A DNA stretch of 64,000 nucleotides from Hymenolepis diminuta. Taxonomy: Eukaryota; Platyhelminthes; Cestoda; Cyclophyllidea; Hymenolepididae. How positions within the stretch are numbered: position 1 is the stretch's first letter; each line of letters starts with the position of its first letter. Positions 50,270 through 61,100 of this stretch are shown one piece after another. Below the pieces are notes generated by a model that saw only the letters and a list, made by a program, of their open reading frames with translations, did no database searches and had not been told where the DNA came from. The DNA lies in NCBI GenBank assembly GCA_900708905.1, contig CAADRB010000019.1, positions 747,514 through 811,513 of the forward strand, read 5' to 3'. A program made the translations under genes and the position numbers.

Positions 50270-50530
50270 TTTGTATACACGCGCGTGTCAGACACCAAAG
50301 CAGAAAAATAAACACGCAACAAAAATGCTGTGAAGGGGCAATATGTTCTTGGGTAGTGCACAGCCTTAACGCAAATGTTGAAGCAATGTGACTGGTTAAG
50401 GGTCGCGCGCTCCCGTGCTAACGTGAGTCTTTGGACGCGCGGATTTGCACACGACCGCACGTTAAATTAAACTGTGCACGCATGAAGGGAAGTACTAACG
50501 CACATCGCACGCGTGCGTACATCTGTAGGC
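50270..50530 (-). promoter_or_regulatory. CpG-rich patch, candidate distal promoter of the BAZ2-type gene
   Basis: CpG is dense here compared with its surroundings: ACACGCGCGTGTC (palindromic, near 50279), GGGTCGCGCGCTCCCG, GGACGCGCGGATT, and CATCGCACGCGTGCGTAC. It lies about 2 kb upstream of the BAZ2 start on the gene's own strand. The assignment is an inference from base composition and position. Confidence 0.3.
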
Positions 50531-50646
50531 GGGAATACGCATGCACATGCATGTTCCTCATAAGTGGTTGTCCTTGAAAGGGGCAAACCTATTGACTACT
50601 GCCTTCTTATACAAAAAGACAATCAATGCTATTCTATCTGCGCGCT

Positions 50647-50670
50647 AACCTAACCTAACCTAACCTAACT
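50647..50670. repeat. Pentanucleotide tandem repeat, (CTAAC)n
   Basis: About five copies of CTAAC in a row. The unit equals TTAGG on the other strand, the arthropod telomere unit, whereas flatworms use TTAGGG. It is too short to be a telomere and is best read as a microsatellite. Confidence 0.75.
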
Positions 50671-51817
50671 CTCTTTAAGCGTGTAAATATATACACGCGT
50701 AGCTAGGATAAGACACTTGCGTACAAGCCAAGGACAGGCACTTTAAAACAGCTAATTAGAAAGGCACTTTAGATTCTTTCTCTCATTCTGCATCCAAAGA
50801 TAACAATAATTAATCGATAGAACGAGCTTATGTATACACGTGCTGCTTCTCAGAAGAAGAAATACTGAATAGCTAAAATATTGATGTGAGTAATTCGCCA
50901 AACACTATTCACACAAATTTAATTATATTGTGCATGTGCCTTATTTAAATCGAACTCAAAAAAAGAACTTTGGGTAAGGGTATGCACTTTTGGCAACAGT
51001 GCTTGAAACTTTGATGATAGTGAAGCTGCGAAAAGCAGTGCATCAATTTTTAATATGGTATTGCATAACAGTTTTACAGCCTCTGGATGAATGTACATTT
51101 GAAATATGTGTGGGTCATGCAAGTTTCAAAAGATTTAAATAATTCTGAAAGAAAGTATTTCTTTCATAAAATATCAAAGAAATCGAGATTAACGTAAGTA
51201 TATGATAGAAAATTACTAAAGACAGTGTAATTTGTTACATCTAAAACACTGACCAATCCATCAACTTTTAAGTTCGTATACTATCAGAATAAAAAAGGAA
51301 TATGCAAAATTACTTTTTAATCCAGTAAGTTATCATTATAACCCAAAATAAAATACAACTCACTTAGTAGCAAGTGTGCCGATTTAGACTTGTAAATAAT
51401 CTTCCAATAATCTTATTTAACACATCTGGAGTGTTCTTGTTTTTCACGCTATAGATTGATTATTAAATTCTACCAATTCTGAAGCACATAAACTCGGTGA
51501 TGTACGATGCCCACAAATAAGACTTCGAGGTTACCTGAAATTTTCAGGTCAACTTTTGGCTATGTGAAGAATGCTTTATAATGAGAAAGACAGTAAAATT
51601 CTCATTGACGGAATAAAGTCTTTCATTTGTAATTTTTAGATCTATTTTTCTGTTGTAATTTATTCTGAGCGGTAAGCTGAAGGCTATTGGAAATAGGGAT
51701 TAGGTCTAACTGACGACGTTAAAAGACTTAATATCATGAAGGCCAAAAGACAATTAGTGATATTCAGGCCAATTCTAAGATCAAAAGTACTTTTAATTAA
51801 AAATCGGGGAAAACTGC

Positions 51818-52365
51818 TTGAAACGATCGTCTGCTATCATCCATCGCACAGTAGATGATAACAAATTAAAAGTAGTTCAGAACACAGCTCGATGGATGAT
51901 GCTGGGCATGTACAGCAGACAACAAATGAATGCCAAATCGCTGGTCGAAAATGTTCCTGGGAGAAATCTCCTCGCACAAATGCAGAAGCTTAGGCATGAC
52001 CTATTGGCAAGTCAAGTCTACATAAAAAAGGCGATACAATGCGAATTACCGAAATTGGGTCTATCTAAGTTTCTCATACAGAGAGCTGGCTTAGACCGCT
52101 TATTGCAGATGTAAAGGAGGTGTTCAGTGAGGGGGATGTAGTTTGAATGCAGAATCTTAATAAAAAATCCATCCCAAGCTTACTAGAATACCAACCACGG
52201 GTAAAAAGTGTAATAAAAAGGGAAATAGTCTGCATGAACGCCCTCTTTGCAGGTGCATGTGAGGTGAGAAGGCACTGGCGAACAGACCATCACCAAAATG
52301 CAGACATTCCAAACACTGATAGAATTTCTTGCCCAGTGGATGGCTGCTATAAAAGCTGCGGGTGA
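51818..52365 (+). mobile_element. Non-LTR retrotransposon remnant (3' end of reverse transcriptase ORF)
   Basis: The frame at 51818-52114 encodes LKVVQNTARWMMLGMYSR and KLRHDLLASQVYIKKA, the pattern typical of the region after the reverse transcriptase core in LINEs (L..VQN.A.R...G followed by a helical segment). After a stop, the frame 52147-52365 has REIVCMNALFAGACEVRRHW and CPVDGCYKSC, a Cys/His cluster like the C-terminal finger of some LINE clades. The catalytic core with its YxDD motif is absent, so this is a dead fragment. The clade is not determined. Confidence 0.6.
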
Positions 52366-54319
52366 TTACGAAATTCTTTGAAAACATGCCACCCAGAATT
52401 CCCATGTAGAGATAAAAAGGAATAGTTTAAAACATAATGAAATTGAATTAAATGTGGATAACCTGACTATTTTGGCGTCCATTTTCAGAAAGGTGAAGGA
52501 TAACTCTCTATGCATTTCAAAAATCACTCTTTTGTCACATTTTTTATAAAAATGCGTTGATTTTTCGCCTTCACGCCCCTTGGCTCAAATCTCTATCTAT
52601 CATGTCTAGGCGAGTTTATTAATTCTCCTTTTTTCTATAACTTCCATTTCATTACATCCTCACTCATACCACACGCGCGTCCTTACCCGAGTGACTCATA
52701 TAAATCGTCTTTGTATTTTCAATCAAAAACACACAGACACACGTTGGTTAGTTATCTGCTCGCATGCTTTCCTTTCATCTTCTCTCTTCCCATCTCTCTC
52801 TCACTCTCGAATCCTCACCTTGATTTAATCAATACACTTTGGCCAACTCAACCCTTTGTGTTCTACTTTTAGGAACTGTTACGTGTTCATTCCTACATTT
52901 CGTTACTGCAACAAAGGTTTTGCTTATCGACTTACCCCAAAATCTTTCTAGTATTGCTAGACGCTTTAAATGATTAAAAACTGTACGATTTTTTGTTTTT
53001 CGATTAATAAAGTAATAGGAAAATCCTGAGGACATATTTATTAATAAAACTTGGTGTTTAAGTAGAATTCTCGATCATCATATTTGCATTTAGTATTTCG
53101 TTTCACTTCTCATCTGCTCATTGTTTCATCACTAAATTTCACCTTATTTTTGCTAGACTATCACGATCTTAGAATGGGCAATTATTCTAACTGAAAATTA
53201 TTCCATCTGTGTTGAACAAACATTTCAGTTAATGTTAACGTTTTCTCCATTGAATTGATCTTTTAATTCAATTATTTAGAATGTGTTTTGAATCACATAT
53301 GATTTGACCTCTAAAATTTGACTGAATTTATCTTACGAATTGGTTTAACAACTATTTTGCTATTATTCAACTTAATTCAACCCCGTAGATTAAGAAAAAG
53401 AGTGATACGAGGTAGTATCTAATTTTTTCGATGTCCTGAGTAGAGCTTATTAAAATCCTAAAGTGGTTTACAACCTTAAGAGTGGAAATACTACAATTGC
53501 GGCCCAATATTTGCTTTTGAGACAATAAGTGAAAACGTCTGACTTTTAACTTAGTCAACGAAGTTGATGCCGTATAATCGGTAAAGTTAATTACAAACAA
53601 GGCAAAATAAAAAATTGATATAACAGTTATGTTAATGAAGATAAGAGCTGAAGAGATGAATTTCAATAAAAACAAGAGTAAGAATTTAGATACCAGTCAT
53701 AGATGTCACTACAGTCCTGGGAACGGAGTTCATTATTCGATTTTTGTTCTTCCATACTTTTACCTAGTAAGGAAGTCGCTTCAGATAGATAATCAATCTT
53801 TTATTTGATTCGCACATAGCTCTTAATAAAGTGAAGAAGAGGCCTTCGTTGAATTACAAGCAATCCGTCGTTTTCTTTGGGTCGGGAACAAAGGTCAGAA
53901 ATATGGCGGTTACTGTGGATAGAGGCAATAGATGATAAGGGCCAAGATAGTCGAAAGACTAGGTGAATTAATAATGTTAGTTCAAAATTCTACAAATCTT
54001 ATATTAATAAACAGCTATATAAATATGAAGATGGCCGAGCTGAAACTATCAAATCTAATAGACTCATACCATATGAGATGTACGCTTTCTTATAGCATCA
54101 AGTAAATTTTGATTTTTTTAAAATGCAAATTATTGCCTATCTTTATTCTGCAAAACTCTCACCCAGTACTGTTTTCCACCATGCAGTCTTTGAAGCTAAG
54201 TTTCTAAAGAAAGTGATTCTTTCAAACATCTCAAGCCACCAAGGTGTTATGGACTTGGTGGCTTATTAGTAGTGGACGGAGTTATAAAGAAATTCTCACT
54301 TTTAAGATTTACAGCTTCG

Positions 54320-54775
54320 AATGTCATTCTCTCTTCCTTCATTAAACTTATTAAGTCCATATGATCAACAGAAATTGATCAGTTAATATTCGTATTACCA
54401 AGGCGATTAGGATACAAAGATGTATAGATGTAAATATTTCATTTACCAAATAGGGAAAAGGTAAAATATATCTTTCTTGAAAAGTAAGGATATTTCTTGG
54501 GCTTAAGTTGCAATTTACATCCCTTTGTCCTTAACATCTTCAGGATATGTGAGAAGTTCATTTCTATTGGAGAATAGTTACCAAGACATTTAGGAAATTG
54601 TGGCGCCATGGCCATATATTTCACCATTCAGCTTTACGGTATCTGATGCCAGAAGAAAGCTAACATACGAAACTGCGCGAGTTTAAAGAATGGGTGGTTG
54701 CACCACTCCCATCTTCATTTTAGTATACCATTCAGCCGATATAAGTTAATATTTACAGCCTTGAAATCAGCAAAA
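54320..54775. repeat. Dispersed repeat B, copy 2
   Basis: This is the partner of 7055-7545 in the same orientation. On the minus strand a 62-codon frame (54627-54439) contains ILKMLRT and KKYPYFSRKIYFTF, matching the minus-strand frame in copy 1 (ILKMLRT, QRYPYFSRKTYFTY). Conservation of the peptide between diverged copies hints that the source was protein-coding. Confidence 0.75.
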
Positions 54776-54964
54776 ACGGTGGCTTCAATAATTGCATTAC
54801 TGAAAACCATACGTTCTCCGTTCAGCTCGGATCTATGGTAACAATATCTCTCTAATCAATAAGGACAAATTGACTTAATAATAAAATTAACTCAACATTC
54901 GTTAGTCCAGCCATCTTAGTGAGGTAACCTCAAACCTTTCATAATTAAAGTGTCCTATCTGATC

Positions 54965-55100
54965 ACATGAGAGTCTACTGCGCCGATAGCGTTGCGGTCA
55001 ACGTGGCCATCTTCGACGTCAGGGGTCACGAGTTCGATGCTCGTCAGAGCACATCATTGATCGAAATGACCCACCGCGCTTATTAATGTTATTAATGGAG
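54965..55100 (+). mobile_element. tRNA-derived SINE-like element, copy 4
   Basis: A-box-like GCCGATAGCGTTGCGGTCAA and B-box-like GAGTTCGATGCTCGTC, with GAGCAC directly after and an ATGACCCACCGCGC tail comparable to copy 2 (ATGACCAATGGCAC). The B-box stem GACGAGC/GCTCGTC pairs partly, but no whole cloverleaf forms with confidence, so a SINE is preferred over a tRNA gene. Confidence 0.6.
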
Positions 55101-58100
55101 TTGTGACGGAATGCAAATTTCTCAATTACAGAGACTATATAATCTCTTTTCCCCATTAAGAATGGGCGTCTGCAAATAATTTTTTCAACTGGACTTGAAA
55201 ATCGCAAAGGTTACAATTTGAATTGCCTGACATTTGTTTTGGATAGCTATTCCCCTTTTCCTTGTAATGTCATTAGGCGCAAGTAGTATTCGTAAAATCT
55301 AGATTACTGTCAATATCTTCAGATCAACTAACATAATAAAACCACCTTAAATTTATGGTTGGATATCTCTAATGCCGAAAAAGTACATATTTAATTGTTA
55401 CTTTAATTGTACAGTGGTTCTTCCAATGCCCAATTATATTGATTAGTCAGTAAAAGCATTTCAAAATATATAATAATGAGTAGCATTAACATCCTTTTAA
55501 ACATACTCATACGCAACAATTATTACTCGAGCCTTAGTCTGTCTATATTAAAGGCGTTCAAATCACTGGAATATAGCATATTATATCATTTGGACTCCCG
55601 TAAATTATGTACTAGTATTAGTAGAGAGCAGGAAACTGAAAAGGAAATGTCTATTCATTAGTGAACTAGTCTTAATCATGAAATAGCAATTATTTGAAGC
55701 CTTAAACAAGACAGCGATTACTTAGTAGGGGTTTACTCAACCGCTTATTATTGGAGTCACTGGACAGTCAGTCTAGGTAACAATAAATGGGGAATCAGTC
55801 TAATTTGAAACATACCATCGGAAGCATAGGACATAGAGAAATAACGGAGGGAATGCAAGTCAGGGGATTTTGTCACAGCATAACATTTCAATTCTGGCAA
55901 GTTAGTTCGAAGCACGACACTGTCAAGGTAATCTTTCTCGGAATTCCGACTCAGATCTGAAATTTGTTTCGCTTTAGATTTGATTCCTTCAACTTCTGCT
56001 CGTCTTTCGAGTATGAGAGAAGATGAAACGGTTCTAAGTCTATCTTAATAAATTAATTAATTCATCCTGTGTTACAATAATTCATCCATTAATCTCTTCT
56101 TTTTCATTAATGTATCCACTCAACTGTCACCCTTTTTTATGGTTGATGTAATTAGGTTCATCACCTTATATAAATTCCAGTATCTGCACAAAAAGAAAAA
56201 CGGAATTTCTAACTATGCGGAAGTAACTAAATACTAATGATATTACAACAATCCTAACAGGGGGTAAGGAAGGAACTTTTTAAAAGTTAGTTCCCCGAAA
56301 GAGATTTATTTGATCAAGTTGTTTACATGTTGCTTAATAGGTTCATTTTATTGCATCACAGACCTAATATTCAAATGATCTCCCACTTATCAGAATGACT
56401 GTTCATAACCGCAATGTTTAGATCTGATTGACCAGCTAATTAAATGTCATTTCAATAAGCTTGTCTCTTCCGATAGCCAAAGAGGACTGTAATTTGTTCA
56501 TTGTGCATTTTGATTGTAAAAATGAAAGATTAAAAATGAATATAATCAACAAATAAAGTTCAGAATGAAAATCATATATTAGAACACATTCGATTGCTTA
56601 ACTACGAGAAAAAAGTCCCTGATAGTAGAAAAGTCCTTGCATTAATATAAAAATGTTAATTTCACAATAGCTGTCTTTGGTGACCCTCATGAGTATTGAA
56701 AATTGACAAAAAGTAAAGCATGGGGAGAGAACATGACAATTCAAAATACGACTGAACTTAGACAATCCGAATAAGTGTAATTGGAGTGGTCGTTATTAAG
56801 GTTCATATTAGAAAATTGGTGCAAGTAATGAAGGAGAATGTAGGTAAGAGAAAGTTGTAGGTCCACAAAATAGCGGAACATAACTAAAAAATCATTCTTA
56901 GGTAATGTTAAATTGTCAGCTTCATGTCTCTGTCTACTTTACCTAATTACGGTAATAACCACCATTAACGTTGTAATAGTCAGCGACTTTGGCAGGCCAA
57001 GAATCCTGAAATTTGGCTTATTTATCCAAATAGTAATGACTGTTAGTTATTGAGTATATATTATGATGCTAAAATACACCCTACTGTTCGAGCATGCAAC
57101 ACCAGAACCTCGTATTCTTAATTTTTGAAATAAAGATTTCATCTGCGAAATCTTGAGTTAAATTTTAAATGTGGTCATAACTGAGCTCAAACTTAATATC
57201 TTATTTTGCGATATTTTTCGTAATTTGCGGGTGCTCAAAAGGCTTGTTTCTCTTCAGAAATTACTCTTAATCTTTGCTTTAGAAGCATCATTAGCATTTT
57301 TATAAAATGATGACATATAGATATATAGCTTGGGAAAGTGTCCTCAGATAAACTTGCATTGACTGTATCTGAACCAAATTTCAAATCACCAATTAAAAAT
57401 GGATCTAAAATTGGGCGCGTATTTTTTCTTGAAAGTTTCCTCGAAATTTATTTTGTAGTTCAGATTCTACTTATTTCATACACCACTACATAATTACCTT
57501 TCATCCTCTCAAATTGCGCATAATATCAACAAGCTGATAAATATATAACATTATAAGTGGGCTGGCATCGTTATTAAACGAAAAATTCTCTCCTTAAACC
57601 ACCATCATTAAAGTAAAAGATTGCAATCACTTTACACCGTTAGAAGTCAATACTGCAGATGTAATTGCGTGTCCCCACAAAGGTTTCATATATTTTATCC
57701 ACAAATCGTAATGAAAATGCACTTAACATGGAATAATTATTGAAATTGCCAAAAGCAAATTTTTAAAAAAAACGTGCGTTGCAAAAAGCATGTATACGTG
57801 TATATTCAAGCTTAGTAAAAATTAAATTGGAAAGACATAGATTTAATGTGTTACCATGACTGCCATCTCGATAGTTATCATCATTTGACCTAGAAACTGC
57901 GAAATTATATTTTTCTTCCTGAAGTAATTCATCAATTGAATTTAGGCCCTATTTCTTAATAATAAATACACAGTAAGTATTTATTAATATTGGTCCGTCT
58001 TTCTGGCAAAATATTTTTTAATTTAGTAAAACCATTAAATAAACTAGTAATTACGGTGAAGTTTAAACAATTTCCTAAACTGGTAACAGGCATCTAACAT

Positions 58101-61100
58101 AATCAGGTTTCAAGAAATATCTCTGGATCCTATAGTAATCAGGACCAAGTACGACGTATTTGTTTCATTAGATTGACACCGAACTTGTCATTAATTTCCA
58201 ATTTTAAGAAATAAGTGATTAGTGCTCTGAGAACCCCATCAATTTGTTTTACCATGCTGTAAAACTTGAACGTCATCAAGTAAAAGATTCCAAGTTCTCA
58301 TTATTTGAACACCTGAATGTTTGATTTTCATTTTCAATAATCGAAGCGGCTTGAGAGGTATAGTCTAGCGAAAGATTAAAATTTCTGTGTTGTATTGGTG
58401 GGATTTCATAATTTTCACACTATTTATTTGAGAATACTAGTACGTGAATTGCATTTTGTTCAAAAAATACGGATAGAATGGAAAGTAGGAGATAATCATT
58501 AACCGAAGTATATTAAATAACTTATATTTGTAAATATGTCAGCCTCTAGTTAGATATTTTGTAAAAAAGAGTTTAAGTTTACCTTTTAAAATACATTGAT
58601 ATATCAGACTTTGACCATATATTCCAAAAGATTTTTAAAGATTTAACTGGTACATATAAAACCTATAAGAATAAATTTCTGTGCGAGAAATTTGTGTATT
58701 TAAATGTGTTGAAATAACTTTAATAGTAACAAATTCATCTATTTTAGAATATTTTGTGATATTTATTGGTCACATTGCAGTACGATTTTGAAGGATTCCC
58801 AAAATATTTCTTTAATTTTTTGAGTAGTATTAATTCAATTCGTGTTGGTAACAATGCATTTTTACGTTTTCGTGCTCAATTGAACTGCTTTCAATCGTTT
58901 AAGATGGTGAAAATTGATTACCGATTTGCACTCACCTCTTTCGTAAAAGCTCAATTTTCGCCTGTAAAATCTAACGACATGTCGGCTACAAGATTAGCAG
59001 GGCAGACGCTCGATTCTCACGCACTCCCTCATTCCTCATCCTATTCTGCTTTCTCTTCATTTTCTCTCTCCCTCTCTCACACACAATTTCTAATCGTTGC
59101 TGTTTACCAGATTCTGCTTTACTCTTCTGCCCACTCTATGGGACTGCGGATTGCCTGTTGTTAGCCGATAGCTGTTACTTATAGGTCCAAAAATTTAATT
59201 TATATATTTGATTAAATGACAGAAGATTTTTTAATATTTAGAGTTAAAGGTTGAAGTGGATATATTTATTATGACTAAGATTTTATTTTTTACAATGGAT
59301 ACTTTTAAATAAGATGTAGAGTTTTTACTTTTTGTACGAATAAGTTAATGATGTATTTGAATCCGCTCTCAGTAAGTTAAGACTAATAAAGTTAGTTAAA
59401 CGGTTAAATACTTAATAATTTCTCCATAGTAAAAACAATACGAATTATCCCTTTCTTAAAGTTTACCATAAGCGAATTGCACCCTGCATTTAAGCAGATC
59501 AGTGAGAAATACCGATAATCGATTATACAGTTTTATTATCTTTATGTAATTGAAAGTGGGATGAAGCCACTTAATGCCTAGTTTCGATGAAAAATAATCA
59601 AGTACATGAGATATTTCTGTTCACGAAGCACTTTAGTTAAATATATGAAGCTTCTCTAACTAGCAAAACTCATAGCTAAGGGACATAATGTGGCATAAAT
59701 AATTGGAATATTTATGAGAGCTAAAGTCCGTATGTAGGGCCAAATACTGTGGGAATAGTCAAATGCGTTAGTGTCCATTATCTGTGCTGTTTTAGGCAAT
59801 TAAAATAGCATCGATTCATGTTGAAGGCCAAGCGGAAATTAGGCGAATTAAATTGCAATAACTACGCTCTAAAGATATTTTAGATTTTAAGCTGTTGCCT
59901 CCACTGTTGCTTCTGCAATTGGGTTGCTTCTGATATTTAAAAATAGCGCTCTACTTGCAGTCAAAATAGATTTGAAGATTTTTTTCTTTTCTACATCAGT
60001 AGGCTGCGTAATGAAAGTGGTGAAGTGAGACTTTATTTAAATGGAGATTGGATAATATACATATTGAATATATTAATGATTTTATCTGGACAAAATGGTT
60101 AGTATATCACTTATTATCACATTTATTGCATAGAAGAGAGATAGACTTTGGTTTTTCTCTGTTCATGGAACTTCTTGGCTTGATATTTTTAAAATCCTTA
60201 ACTTTGTGTGGACATTAATACGAGTGAAAAATTGCGCAAGATTTAGATTATTCACTATTAAAGGTCTTTACACATCTGAAATACTTTATTATCGTTTATT
60301 TATTGGTATCATCTATGTAAATATAAAAAAATCTGAAGTAAAATTTTTAATCACGAGATTGCATCTGGGCACGCAAAATTATAAAATAGTCTAGTAAGGA
60401 AAGAAATAGCGGTCAAATAGGAATTTATAATGCGTTTAGGCCATCAGGTGCCTTATTTTATTTGAAATCTAGGACCAATGAGTTTTGCACTCTCTCATAA
60501 GGGACGTTACCCACTTTTAATATTCAAAGATTCCAAAGCTCGTTTTTTGTGGGTTTTTGGGGCGCTCATGTCCCCGATATTTCGAGCTATCAACTAGGTG
60601 ACCTATTTGAGTGGTCGGTCATCCTACTTCTGTTCATGAGTCCTAGAGGAGACAAACAAAGCTTTTGAAATTCATTCGAAAAGCATCAAAATATCCTAAT
60701 GCAATTTACGACCAGTTTATTTTAAATTATTTTTTTTTTGCATTAAGTTTTGATGCGAGGTAAGCTAATTATTTGATCTTTAAATTTAAAGCTTTACTAC
60801 TGCATTCATTGAACATCTCCACAATAAAATACGTAATTGATTGGGTTTTATTTAGAAGTATTCATCGAATTTTGACTCAGAGGAAATTTATTCTGGGAAC
60901 ATGCGCAAGCTATTACGATTTTCAATGAAATGACAATTCCACCTATTCTATTTTCTTGTTTATTCCTTCGATGATCTGGTAATTAGAATGATTTATATTA
61001 TATAAAAGGAATATTTAAACCCAATTGGAGTGCAAATCCTATGGGAAATATCTAAAATAGCTGCCGAGTATTTGAAGGAGCGAATAAAATTTTAGTTGTA

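Larger units (their letters stand above)
48365..51800. other. Region upstream of the BAZ2 coding start; no recognised gene
   Basis: There is no convincing exon. Features are a GTGGTGGTGGTGGTG run near 48978, CpG-containing sequence at 49000-49210, a polypyrimidine stretch near 49720-49790, the CpG-rich patch at 50270-50530 and the pentanucleotide run at 50647. It may hold the promoter and noncoding first exon of the BAZ2-type gene. Confidence 0.4.

Noticed and set aside
50647..50670. Interstitial telomere
   Set aside because: Only about five units, and the unit is the five-base arthropod type, not the six-base unit of flatworms; a microsatellite is simpler.
58766..59164. 132-codon plus-strand open frame
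   Set aside because: Low-complexity Ser/Phe-rich translation containing a CTCTCC microsatellite, no motif, no neighbouring exons.
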